Source of the DNA: JAUZRW01 sp964549915
GTDB lineage: Bacteria > Chloroflexota > Anaerolineae > Aggregatilineales > Phototrophicaceae
Length of the DNA: 64,000 nt
Direction: 5' to 3'
Assembly: GCA_964549915.1 (NCBI GenBank)
Contig: CAZJWX010000011.1
Span: 1-64,000 of the forward strand
Made by a program: the position numbers and the translations under genes. Positions 49,920-59,295 of this stretch are shown here, one piece after another. The stretch's first letter is position 1; every line of letters starts with the position of its first letter. Below the pieces are notes generated by a model that worked only from the letters and a program-made list of their open reading frames with translations, was not told the DNA's origin and did not search any database.

Positions 49920-51020
49920 CTACTGTTCGCTGGCGACATAGGCGTTGAAGACTGGCGGTTCAATGTTGAGCGCTTGCTTCGATTTGTCGATCCGCAGCAG
50001 TCGCTTCTGTACCAGCAGCGAGATTGCGAGTTCGGCATCTGCATCGATGCGTTCCGAGTGCCGCTGCGAGATCGCCTTCAGCACGCGCTGTTCTACATCA
50101 GTGAGTCCCTTCCAGATTGTTTCACATTCAGCCCGCACCGGACGGCGAGATGCCAGTCGCTCCACAAGATAAGGATTGCGGACTTCACTGGGAGTGATTT
50201 CACCCAGGAAGTCGAGCGTGCGGAAGCCAGCACGCAGCAGGCCTGCATAACGTCCCGTTGCGTAGAGCAGGAAATCGATAGCATAGGGTGAATAGTTCGC
50301 CTGCGGATTCCGTTTGATGAGACGTTCAACCATGGCCTGTGCGTCTGTCTGGTTATAAGGGCCAACGTAATAGACGTTGTCTGTGAATAACTCCGTGAAT
50401 GGCTCCAGTTCTTCTTCCGATAACTTCATCTTTTCGAGCAGTACAGGTAGCGGCTCTCGCGAGAAGGTCAGGTATGCGAGGTGGGTCTTATGATTGTCGC
50501 GCAAGCCGCGCAGTGTCTGGAAGAACTTCGGAGGCATTTGCCGCAGCATTTCCTCAAATTCATCAAACATGAAAACGATCTGAATGTCACGCCGGAGGAA
50601 GAACTCCAGGCCAAGCTCGAAGAATCGCAGCCCCATGTAATCATACAAGGGGTTGGTGCCGTCCTGGAGCATCTGGTATGTGTCAAAGAAGTTGCGGGCA
50701 TCGTCCTCTAATATGGTGAGCGGATAGAACGCTACATAGAGGCGATGCATCATGAGTTCATACCCCGCCCAACATTTGAAGGGCACAGACGCAGAAGGAT
50801 CAATCGGACCGAGCAGATTTGGGTCAATTGTGATGGCGATGAACCGAGACGCACGCTGACCAAGGTAATGAATCTGCACATCGTCATCAGAAAGATGATG
50901 GAGCAAGTTGGATTTACCGACGCTGCCGACGCCAACCAGCGAACAGGATTCGCTGTGCTGCCAGCGCTGGGTGACGAATTGCACTTCGTCCTGGCGGAAA
51001 TGGAGCGGTTGTTTTCTCAT
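49920..51020 (-). CDS. P-loop ATPase of the AAA/ORC-STAND type
   Basis: A 366-aa predicted ATPase. Walker A is VGVGSVGKSNLL, an unusual form with Val-Gly-Lys-Ser. Walker B is IQIVFMFDEFEEM (Asp-Glu). A sensor-like LAYLTFSRE segment follows. The C-terminal 120 residues (GLTDVEQRVLKAIS..., then LLVQKRLLRID) look like a winged helix. This layout resembles ORC/Cdc6-like and MNS/STAND ATPases used in signalling or defence. The N-terminus contains no membrane segment. It shares a transcript with yigZ. Function unknown. Confidence 0.7.
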   Translation of the reverse strand: MRKQPLHFRQDEVQFVTQRWQHSESCSLVGVGSVGKSNLLHHLSDDDVQIHYLGQRASRFIAITIDPNLLGPIDPSASVPFKCWAGYELMMHRLYVAFYPLTILEDDARNFFDTYQMLQDGTNPLYDYMGLRFFELGLEFFLRRDIQIVFMFDEFEEMLRQMPPKFFQTLRGLRDNHKTHLAYLTFSREPLPVLLEKMKLSEEELEPFTELFTDNVYYVGPYNQTDAQAMVERLIKRNPQANYSPYAIDFLLYATGRYAGLLRAGFRTLDFLGEITPSEVRNPYLVERLASRRPVRAECETIWKGLTDVEQRVLKAISQRHSERIDADAELAISLLVQKRLLRIDKSKQALNIEPPVFNAYVASEQ

Positions 51021-51121
51021 TGGGGGTGCTTTCGGTTCAAATTAGTCTAGGCATACCATCACTGAACATTATACTAAAACGTCCATGAACGTGCATTTTC
51101 TGCGTGGAAGGGATTAGGAAC

Positions 51122-51844
51122 GTGAACGAAGTCAAACAGCCACGTCAGTACCGCTATTACGATGTCGTGATGGCGACATTCGTCACCGTGCTCTTGCTGA
51201 GTAACTTGCTAAGCAGTGCCAAAATCATCGACACAGGCGTCGCTCTGGGAAGCTTTGCGCTGATTTTCGATGCGGGGACGTTGGTATTCCCAATTTCCTA
51301 TATTTTTGGTGATATTCTGACTGAGGTGTATGGTTACAAGCGGTCACGAAGGGTCATATGGGTCGGTTTCGGTTCAGTGATTGTGATGGCATTCTTTGTC
51401 TGGCTGGCAGGTGTACTGCCGGGTGAGGCACTCTGGGCGGAAACGGTCGGTCAGAATGCGTATGATAGCATCCTCGGCGGTATCAGCGGTCTCGTTGTCG
51501 CCAGTGTCCTCGCATATTGGCTCGGAGAGTTCAGTAATAGTTATGTTCTGGCCAAGATGAAGATTGCGACACAAGGACGCTTTCTGTGGCTGCGAACGAT
51601 TGGCAGCACGCTCGTTGGCCAGGGATTGGATACAATCGCATTCTTTGTCATCGCAACGATCCTGGGTGTATTCCCACCTGAATTGCTCCTGTCACTTATC
51701 GTGACTAACTATATCATCAAAGTCGGTATCGAGGTTTTGTTCACACCAGCGACGCTTCGATTCGTCACATTTTTGAAGCGTGTGGAGAATGAGGATTACT
51801 TCGACTACAGCACTCGCTTCAATCCGTTCCGCTTCGAAATGTGA
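51122..51844 (+). CDS. yhhQ: Queuosine-precursor transporter (YhhQ/VUT-1 family)
   Basis: Integral membrane protein, 240 aa, about six TM helices. The start is GTG 51122 with GGAAGGGA at 51106-51113. Family signatures are TVLLLSNLLSSAKII, FPISYIFGDILTEVYGYKRSRRVIW, FSNSYVLAKMK, WLRTIGSTLVGQGLDTIAFF and VTNYIIKVGIEVLFTP. Family members import preQ0/preQ1 for tRNA queuosine. No preQ1 riboswitch is recognisable upstream. Divergent from the P-loop ATPase gene, sharing a short intergenic region with overlapping -10-like sequences. Confidence 0.9.
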   Translation: MNEVKQPRQYRYYDVVMATFVTVLLLSNLLSSAKIIDTGVALGSFALIFDAGTLVFPISYIFGDILTEVYGYKRSRRVIWVGFGSVIVMAFFVWLAGVLPGEALWAETVGQNAYDSILGGISGLVVASVLAYWLGEFSNSYVLAKMKIATQGRFLWLRTIGSTLVGQGLDTIAFFVIATILGVFPPELLLSLIVTNYIIKVGIEVLFTPATLRFVTFLKRVENEDYFDYSTRFNPFRFEM

Positions 51845-51920
51845 GACGAGGTTGCGGAACTGGTGTTCGCGCTCATTCGTGTGGGATGTCACAATCAAGC
51901 AAGGCGACATCCCCCCACCC

Positions 51921-53012
51921 TCAGCGATCACGGACAGGTGCAAAATCGCGCATTGTATGCGGCATTGGCATGGTCGACTTACTCGCTCGTTTCTCTGCGT
52001 CCAGGTTGCCGATGTAACCGAGCGTGGTATTGTACGAGGCATGCCCCATGTTCTGCTGCAATGCTTCCGGAGACATCCCGCTATCGAATTGGAGCCGCGC
52101 GTACGTCCGTCGTAAATCGTGCGGCCTCACGACCATCGTTTCCCCGTTGATGTAAACCGGGTATTGCGCCAGGATGCGATTCACTTGCCGCACATTCATG
52201 CCATTTGGTCGAATCTTATCGCTAGCCCCCCAGAAACCCCGAAATACAGGGCCTTCCTCTATCCCAGCACGCTCGAGCCAACGCTCTGTATAGTCCAGGC
52301 ACCAGGATAGGTTCCCGTAGACCACCAGGCGCTGTTTGGCTCCTTTACCTTCTCTCACCCGCAGCGCCAGGTAACCTTCGTAATGCTGGCGCAGATCGTC
52401 TACCTGTAAAGCCACTAATTCGTGCTCACGCACGCCTGTACACAGCATCATAGCGATGATGGCCGCGTCTCGTAAACCGTGTAACGTGCGGACATCCGGC
52501 ATTTGCAGCAGCATCCGCACCTGGGATTCGCTGAGGCGTATACCGCGCTCTTCATCAGAGATATCCTGCGTTGTTATCTGGCGTGCCCGGATGTCATCGC
52601 CGAAAATCCGGTATTCGATGCGCCGCTCCAGCTCATTCATCAGCATGAGTTGATCGCTGACAGAATGAACAGCGACTTCCCCGCGCTCAGCAGCCGCAGT
52701 GATTACGTCGGCTAGTGCAGCGCGATATTCGTCGCTTCGCATCATCCTGCGGTAGCGCCCTCGAATGCTATTTAGATGAGCATTGATTGAAGAGGGCGAT
52801 AGGGATCGCGGCGGCTGTTGCAAATGCTGCAAGTATTCTCGTAGATCAACCCGAAGCAGGTCTGTGCCTTCGTCTCGAAGCCACGCCTCAAACTGGCGTA
52901 TACGCGAGAGTTCATTCTTGCGCGACAGTTCGTTGCGGACAGAGACGTAAGCTTCCAGCGTGAGCCGCCGCGATACAGGAAGCAAATCCGATTTTTCCAT
53001 TGAATTACTCAT
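51921..53012 (-). CDS. Tyrosine recombinase/integrase
   Basis: Site-specific recombinase of the phage-integrase family, 363 aa. A SAM-like N-terminal core-binding domain covers about 20-140. The catalytic domain has all key residues: Arg195 in CTGVREHEL, Lys in GKGAKQR (about 223-226), His298/Arg301 in RPHDLRRTYA, His324 in NMGHASY and Tyr333 in LGYIG. It resembles solitary integrases more than XerC/XerD. No excisionase, capsid or other phage gene is present. Two interlocking inverted repeats lie just upstream. It may mark an old insertion that includes the orphan gene. Confidence 0.92.
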   Translation of the reverse strand: MSNSMEKSDLLPVSRRLTLEAYVSVRNELSRKNELSRIRQFEAWLRDEGTDLLRVDLREYLQHLQQPPRSLSPSSINAHLNSIRGRYRRMMRSDEYRAALADVITAAAERGEVAVHSVSDQLMLMNELERRIEYRIFGDDIRARQITTQDISDEERGIRLSESQVRMLLQMPDVRTLHGLRDAAIIAMMLCTGVREHELVALQVDDLRQHYEGYLALRVREGKGAKQRLVVYGNLSWCLDYTERWLERAGIEEGPVFRGFWGASDKIRPNGMNVRQVNRILAQYPVYINGETMVVRPHDLRRTYARLQFDSGMSPEALQQNMGHASYNTTLGYIGNLDAEKRASKSTMPMPHTMRDFAPVRDR

Positions 53013-53036
53013 GATAATGTGAGAGCCAGAGCCAAC

Positions 53037-53087
53037 GTCGTATTATGCGGGTTATACGACATTGTACGCAGAGCCATCGACAATGTC
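53037..53087. repeat. Overlapping inverted repeats upstream of the recombinase
   Basis: GTCGTAT (53037-53043) pairs with ATACGAC (53054-53060). GACATTGT (53058-53065) pairs with ACAATGTC (53080-53087), sharing bases with the first repeat. Both are perfect. They could be recombinase or regulator binding sites; the spacers (10 and 14 bp) are longer than a usual core site. Confidence 0.55.
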
Positions 53088-53176
53088 AATCAGGGCGAGC
53101 TATGCGTGATGTGCGTTAACATGAGATTGTTCACCTCTTCGCACCTCCTTAACTCTAGCAAAATGTAAGCGAGAGA

Positions 53177-53203
53177 CCATCGTGGGCATCTGCACAACGA
53201 TGG
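53177..53203. repeat. 7-bp inverted repeat before the orphan gene
   Basis: CCATCGT (53177-53183) and ACGATGG (53197-53203) are perfectly complementary across 13 nt, 20 bp before the orphan gene start. Candidate operator or mRNA leader hairpin. Confidence 0.4.
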
Positions 53204-53221
53204 AGATACGAAGAGTTTTTC

Positions 53222-54034
53222 ATGCTTCTACCTGCGATGCCTCCACCTCCGGTTACCTCGTTCGTGCTCGACCTACAGCAAGCTTTTCCATCGGAGGTTG
53301 CACGCGGTGCAGACCCTTCGCTTGCAGACAACGGTACAGAGGAGCGCCCATCCCACTATGAAACCACTGCAACGGGCATTCTTGTACGCAACGTCACCCT
53401 TGATCCAAGCCGCTTCATCGAAATTCAGCGTTTTGATCCTTCAATGGGAGGCGGATACACTGTCCCCGCCTATAACGTCGTTGATCAACGAACGCGAATT
53501 CCGGTTACGCATCCTTTAACGCAGAGCTTGCTGTACGTACGTGGTGGAGACCGGATCGGTATCGCAAGTATGAACTTTGATCTCGTGTACAACGAACACG
53601 GGTACGTCGTGGGGTTAATCGATGATGTCGTTTGTCAAGCAGTAATTCGCAATTACCATACCTACCCACCCTTACGCGACTGCTGGGAGCACATGGTTCT
53701 CTTCACACTTCCCTATCGACAGGTAGCAAACGTTGATGGCGTCGTGAGTTACCTGGAGACTGATTTCCTTTTCTACACATGGGATGATCCTGATACGCTC
53801 ATTGTTCGGCGCATCGTGATATTGCAAATGCACAAGCGCTACAATGACACCTATTTCACGACTTTCCACCCCGTATGGCTCGGTGTGATTGGCGATTACG
53901 GCGTCATCGAGTATTCTTTCACTTACGACGTTGATGACACACATTATTATTGGAATCGCTACCTGGAGGCGCGAGAGGCGACGATTATCGCGGAAGACTG
54001 CTATGGCTACACCTGCCCTATCAGCGGAGATTGA
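53222..54034 (+). CDS. Orphan protein of unknown function beside the recombinase
   Basis: A 270-aa protein I do not recognise. It has no signal peptide or TM helix. It is rich in aromatic and charged residues (YHTYPPLRDCWEH, FLFYTWDDPDT, YFTTFHPVWLG, DVDDTHYYWNRY), with a beta-strand-like alternation throughout. A Cys pair, EDCYGYTC, lies near the C-terminus. It lies alone between the recombinase and the amino-acid transporter and ends at a strong hairpin. The intact frame of 270 codons supports a real gene, probably accessory cargo. Confidence 0.6.
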   Translation: MLLPAMPPPPVTSFVLDLQQAFPSEVARGADPSLADNGTEERPSHYETTATGILVRNVTLDPSRFIEIQRFDPSMGGGYTVPAYNVVDQRTRIPVTHPLTQSLLYVRGGDRIGIASMNFDLVYNEHGYVVGLIDDVVCQAVIRNYHTYPPLRDCWEHMVLFTLPYRQVANVDGVVSYLETDFLFYTWDDPDTLIVRRIVILQMHKRYNDTYFTTFHPVWLGVIGDYGVIEYSFTYDVDDTHYYWNRYLEAREATIIAEDCYGYTCPISGD

Positions 54035-54052
54035 GCAACCCAACATGAAAAA

Positions 54053-54077
54053 AAGAGTACATGTGTCATGTACTCTT
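54053..54077. terminator. Strong terminator hairpin
   Basis: AAGAGTACATG (54053-54063) pairs perfectly with CATGTACTCTT (54067-54077) around a 3-nt loop. On the minus strand it is followed by a run of seven Ts, so it chiefly ends the amino-acid transporter operon. Confidence 0.85.
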
Positions 54078-54105
54078 CCTGAAATTGCTCGACTTTCGCG
54101 GGATA

Positions 54106-54879
<774 letters not shown>

Positions 54880-54940
54880 CGTTTCCTACTCCCTATCCAG
54901 TTTGATGGGATTGCAGCCGTAACTGCAACCCCGGTTGCGT

Positions 54941-57487
54941 TTAGAGGTTGTTGCGGCGTGTACTGCCTGAACCACTGGCTTCGAGCAGGCGGCTGACGTA
55001 GGACATCAGGTAGCTGAAGACGAAGTAGATCACTGAGATGAAGAACAGCCCCTCAGAGCGCGTCCCGATGAACTCTGCCTGCACCACCATCGTATTCACA
55101 AAGCCCGTCAGATCAATCAAGCCGACGATGGCAACCAGTGACGTATCTTTGAACAGTGAAATGAACTGCCCCACCAGTGCTGGGATCACCGCACGCAGCG
55201 CCTGCGGCAGCGTGATGAGGCGCGTTGCCTGCCAGGGACTGAGACCCAGTGCCTTGCCTGCTTCAAGCTGTCCCGGCGGGAGCGATTGCAAACCGCCGCG
55301 CACATTCTCCGCGAGATATGCCGCGCTGAAGGCAACTGTCGCGATCAAAGCCCGATAGCTGTTGGGGACTTCCGCCAGTTCCGAGCTAATCAGCGGGATC
55401 AGAAGCTGCATGAAGAACAGCACCGTGATGAAGGGCGATCCGCGAACTAACTCGATGTAAGCGGTGCAAAGATACTTAATCGCTGGCAAGTCACTGCGTC
55501 GACCGAGCGCCAGGCCTACACCGATGGGGAAGGCGATGATGATGCCGTAAATCGTCAGCATCATCGTCAGTAGCAAACCACCCCAGTTGCGCGGGTCCGA
55601 CGGCTGCAAGAGCCATTCCGTGTTGGTGTCGACGATATTCAGTTGCGTCAGCACAAACGCCGCTGCTCCAATGGCAATCGCACCGACTGCCGATAGCCAG
55701 AAGCCGGGCCCACGAAGGTCATCCTCACCCGTTTGCACAGAAGCGCCGGACAGCGCCGCACCACCAAGGATGATGGGCGTGAGCCAGAGAATGAGACGAG
55801 GAACACCGCCAGCTTCGGTAGTCAGCAATAGCGCATATACCACGATCGTTCCTGCAATGACCAGCAGTGGTGCCACTGGCAAACCCTCAAGGCGCCAATC
55901 TCCCATGCCGCGAACGCGCCCGATACGATCCAGCACAACAGCGAACAACCCCACCCCGATGAGTACCAGCCACATAAGAGCCGTGATGGGGTACAGACCA
56001 TTGATCATCACCCAGATGAAGAGCGGCAGCGCGATCAGCGCATAACTCACCCATTGGCCGGAGCGAGGCTTGCCGAGTATACGCTGCGAGGTCGCTGCGG
56101 TCAGGTAACCTGCAACGCCAACCAGCATCACCAATGTCGTGTGAAAGCTGATGCGTTCCAGGAATGGGGTCACATAGAGCCGCAAATAATCCGAAAACGG
56201 ACGATCGCCACGATACTGGTTGCGGATGACATTCACGAATGGGAGCGTCTCATCATTTTGCTCCGGCACTGCGTCAAGCGTGCTGAAGCGATCAGTCATG
56301 CGTATGAACGTATCGACAAAGGCCTCGGACTCCGTTTGATAGGAAGTACTCTGAAGAATGGGGTAAATGCCCCTCACCTCCAGCAGCGCTAGTGTACCGC
56401 TCGTCGCTTCAACTTCAACTGTCTCGGTCTCCGTTGTTTCCGGCGGTCGCACGAGCGTGACACCACGCACATCCTGGGAGCTTGTCTCTGGCTCAGCCTC
56501 TTCTTCGGCCTCTTCATTGGCTTCGCTCGCCGCTGCATCGACCTTTTCCAGAACGAACCAGCCATCGTGAGGCAAGACGAAGCGTGCTGTATCACTGGGT
56601 TCTTCTAGAAGCTGCACAGAACCGATCGGCTCACCTGTGCGGCCATCCAGCACATTCACCTCGATGGTAACCTGGTTGATGTCGTATTGTTCGATGACGG
56701 GTTCCGGGATTTCTACGGTATCCACGAACATCTCGTACGTCTCTCGCTGGCCGGCTGTTAGCAACGGAATCGTCGCAGTAGCGTCTTCTTCTAGCAGTCC
56801 TTGCAGTCGATCACGCTCGGCAATGGTCATCAGGCGATCGTTGGCGGCATTCTTCAGCGTGTTGCCAATGGTATCCATGAAGCCAGACACATTCGCCAAC
56901 GCTTGCTCAGAAGCGATTGCGTCATCTGCAAAGCGGATCGTGATGACTTCATCTTCGCGACCAAGGAAAGCCAACTGTCCAATTGGCTCCTCGGTAACGC
57001 TGCCCTGGACAATTTCCGCACCTCCGGCTCCGGCGTACAGAGGCGGCAGGTTATAAACGGCATTCACGAGTGGTGGTAAGCCCAGCAAGACGATCAGGAT
57101 CGCGAGAATCGAGATCACCAGGAAGCGCACAGCCTGCCGCATCCACAGAGCAACTGCTGCCCCACTGATGAACAAGACGACGAGGGTCGTGATTGTCGTG
57201 CGCCATTCATAGGGAGCTTCATAACGCCCAATCATGAACCCCCGGAAATTGAAGGTGATCGCGAACCAATTCGCGTCCTGTACCGACCAGGAGACGAAAC
57301 TCACTAGTGTCGCGACTACAATCGCGATGCCGATCAGCGTCAGTACCGTGTTCAGTAGTGAGCTGAACAGATTGTCGCGTACCCATGCCAACGCCCCTCT
57401 TTCGAGTGCCGGTGGGGGTTTGGTCGGCGGGGTTGTCTCCGCGACGTAGATCGTCCCGCGATCATTTGGTGTCTGGTTGTCAGCCAT
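54941..57487 (-). CDS. Amino-acid ABC permease (AapM-like) with a large extracytoplasmic insertion
   Basis: A 848-aa permease, twice the usual 380-400 for AapM; AGGAGC upstream of the ATG. Three N-terminal hydrophobic segments (about 44-65, 97-115, 120-140) are followed by about 290 soluble residues (150-440) with an acidic low-complexity stretch (EANEEAEEEAEPE). About eight more TM helices then lead to the canonical permease part, whose EAA loop is VRGGLQSLPPGQLEAGKALGLS (about 729-750). The insertion contains VTIEVNVLDGRTGEPIGSVQ, Ig- or sensor-like in appearance. It is the partner of the AapQ-like permease. Confidence 0.85.
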   Translation of the reverse strand: MADNQTPNDRGTIYVAETTPPTKPPPALERGALAWVRDNLFSSLLNTVLTLIGIAIVVATLVSFVSWSVQDANWFAITFNFRGFMIGRYEAPYEWRTTITTLVVLFISGAAVALWMRQAVRFLVISILAILIVLLGLPPLVNAVYNLPPLYAGAGGAEIVQGSVTEEPIGQLAFLGREDEVITIRFADDAIASEQALANVSGFMDTIGNTLKNAANDRLMTIAERDRLQGLLEEDATATIPLLTAGQRETYEMFVDTVEIPEPVIEQYDINQVTIEVNVLDGRTGEPIGSVQLLEEPSDTARFVLPHDGWFVLEKVDAAASEANEEAEEEAEPETSSQDVRGVTLVRPPETTETETVEVEATSGTLALLEVRGIYPILQSTSYQTESEAFVDTFIRMTDRFSTLDAVPEQNDETLPFVNVIRNQYRGDRPFSDYLRLYVTPFLERISFHTTLVMLVGVAGYLTAATSQRILGKPRSGQWVSYALIALPLFIWVMINGLYPITALMWLVLIGVGLFAVVLDRIGRVRGMGDWRLEGLPVAPLLVIAGTIVVYALLLTTEAGGVPRLILWLTPIILGGAALSGASVQTGEDDLRGPGFWLSAVGAIAIGAAAFVLTQLNIVDTNTEWLLQPSDPRNWGGLLLTMMLTIYGIIIAFPIGVGLALGRRSDLPAIKYLCTAYIELVRGSPFITVLFFMQLLIPLISSELAEVPNSYRALIATVAFSAAYLAENVRGGLQSLPPGQLEAGKALGLSPWQATRLITLPQALRAVIPALVGQFISLFKDTSLVAIVGLIDLTGFVNTMVVQAEFIGTRSEGLFFISVIYFVFSYLMSYVSRLLEASGSGSTRRNNL

Positions 57488-57496
57488 GTTCTGCTC

Positions 57497-59197
57497 CTAT
57501 CGCGTTACCAGTTGGAAGCGGCTGTTGACGAGGTTCATCACGAGCGAGATGATCAGGCTCATCGTCAGGTAAACCAACAGAATGAGGAAGAAGCCAGTGA
57601 TCGATTGCCCGGATTGATTCATGATCGTCGTTCCCACCTGGTAGGTATCGGCATAGGCGACGAAGGTCGCCAAACTACTGTTCTTGGAGAGGTTCAAATA
57701 CTGATTGCCCATCGGCGGGATGATTACGCGCAGTGCCTGCGGCAAAATGATCATGCGCAGCGTCTGAGGACTGCTCAGCCCCACTGCACGGGCTGCCTCG
57801 ATCTGACCGTAGGGCACTGCCTGAATGCCCGCCCGCACGATCTCGCCAATGAACGCTGCCGTATAGACCACGAGCGCAATCAAAACCGCCATGTAACTCG
57901 GCGACAGATTGATGCCTGCCGTCACACGACCGAAACGATTGCGTTCCGGGATCATCACGACAACCGGCGGTTGCTCGTAGCGCTGCAATTCCGTATCCGA
58001 GAGCAGTGCTTCTTCGCGCACCTGTTCCAGCGGAAGCTCTTCAGCCGTCTCCCCTGCCCCAATGGTGACAGTTTCCGGAACGGGCTGCGAACCAGCGATG
58101 CCCCAACCAACAAGGACGAAGGCGATGACAACCAATAACGCATAGAACCCGCGCGGGATCGCACGCCCGGTGCGGTCAGTAATGCTCTTGAGGTAACGAT
58201 TGAGGAGATAGGCGAGAACCACCCCGATGCCGAATGCAAGCGCCAGAATCGGAAAATTCACAGTAGGAACCGCGCGCGGAACAATGAAACCCGTACGAGA
58301 CAGGATGAAAGCAGGACGCACTTCGTTGAATAGCAACTGCGGATGTTCAAGCCAGCCCAGCCGGAAGAGCACATCCAGCATTCCATGACCAATAAGCTGG
58401 AATATCGCCAATATACCGATGCCTTGCAGCAATCCACGCATACCTTCTTCCAGGGATTGCATGCGCAAGCCAGCGAAGACCAGTGCGATCCCCGCAAGCC
58501 CCAGGCCGAGGATCACAACAGAAGACGCCCCGACCAGCGCGAAGAGGATCTCCGCCAGGATAATGCCGATGAAAACGCCACTGACAAGCCGTCTGGGGGC
58601 ATCCCTGCGGTTCACACTGTAGGCCCAGGTGCCTATGAATATGACCAGATAGGCGATGAAGCGCAGCCAGAATATAAAAACTTGTTCATTGGGTAGGCTT
58701 ATGTCGTCTTCTGGCAGGCTGAGCCACACGATGAAGTACCAGAAGATCAATTGCACCAGCAGCGGTGTATTACGCAAGATCTCAACAACTACGCGGGAGA
58801 TCGTTTTGATGAGCCAGTTACTACTCAGCAGCGTAATCCCCAGGAACACACCCAGGATTGTTGCCCCCACAAGGCCATAGATCACAACCTGAATCGTGTT
58901 CTCCACACCTACACGGAAGGCTTCCCCATACGAGCTGTCCGGAGAATACCATTCAGGTGCCTGGGCAATTGCGAACCCGGCTCGGCGTTCAAGAAATGTG
59001 AAGGTCGGCAGCAGATTGCGATCCGCTAACGTGTTGAGGATGTTGCTCCAGATAATCCCAAGAGCCACCACAATGATCGCTACAAAGATAACCTGAGCGA
59101 TGACGCGGATAACACGCAGATCACGGAAGTAATCGATGAATGTGGGTGCTGCCGGGGGGGATGAAAATGATGAATTATCCGGCTTCATGCTTGCCAT
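57497..59197 (-). CDS. Amino-acid ABC permease (AapQ-like), enlarged
   Basis: A 566-aa permease against about 400 usual. The N-terminus is AapQ-like (NTLADRNLLPTFTFLERRAGFAI). The first permease segment (ILRNTPLLVQLIFWYF) and the EAA loop (EIVRAGIQAVPYGQIEAARAVGLS) are canonical. Between them lie extra TM helices (about 185-340) and a polar loop (about 390-440). It is 9 nt upstream of the AapM-like gene. A stable hairpin separates it from the binding-protein gene. Confidence 0.88.
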   Translation of the reverse strand: MASMKPDNSSFSSPPAAPTFIDYFRDLRVIRVIAQVIFVAIIVVALGIIWSNILNTLADRNLLPTFTFLERRAGFAIAQAPEWYSPDSSYGEAFRVGVENTIQVVIYGLVGATILGVFLGITLLSSNWLIKTISRVVVEILRNTPLLVQLIFWYFIVWLSLPEDDISLPNEQVFIFWLRFIAYLVIFIGTWAYSVNRRDAPRRLVSGVFIGIILAEILFALVGASSVVILGLGLAGIALVFAGLRMQSLEEGMRGLLQGIGILAIFQLIGHGMLDVLFRLGWLEHPQLLFNEVRPAFILSRTGFIVPRAVPTVNFPILALAFGIGVVLAYLLNRYLKSITDRTGRAIPRGFYALLVVIAFVLVGWGIAGSQPVPETVTIGAGETAEELPLEQVREEALLSDTELQRYEQPPVVVMIPERNRFGRVTAGINLSPSYMAVLIALVVYTAAFIGEIVRAGIQAVPYGQIEAARAVGLSSPQTLRMIILPQALRVIIPPMGNQYLNLSKNSSLATFVAYADTYQVGTTIMNQSGQSITGFFLILLVYLTMSLIISLVMNLVNSRFQLVTR

Positions 59198-59225
59198 TCT
59201 TTCTGTACGATTGCCATTTGAACGA

Positions 59226-59267
59226 ATCAGCGGGATGTAAAGGGTAACACCCCCGCATCCCGCTGAT
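59226..59267 (-). promoter_or_regulatory. Intergenic mRNA hairpin between binding protein and permease genes
   Basis: A perfect 12-bp stem (59226-59237 with 59256-59267) with an 18-nt loop lies between the binding-protein and permease genes. No T-run follows. Such hairpins usually protect the upstream binding-protein mRNA and lower permease expression. Confidence 0.6.
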
Positions 59268-59295
59268 GGATTACAACGCTAGTTTGGGCTGAAAC

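Noticed and set aside
51021..51121. Possible preQ1 riboswitch before the queuosine-precursor transporter gene
   Set aside because: No preQ1-I type stem, C-rich loop or A-rich tail could be found in the 100-bp leader.
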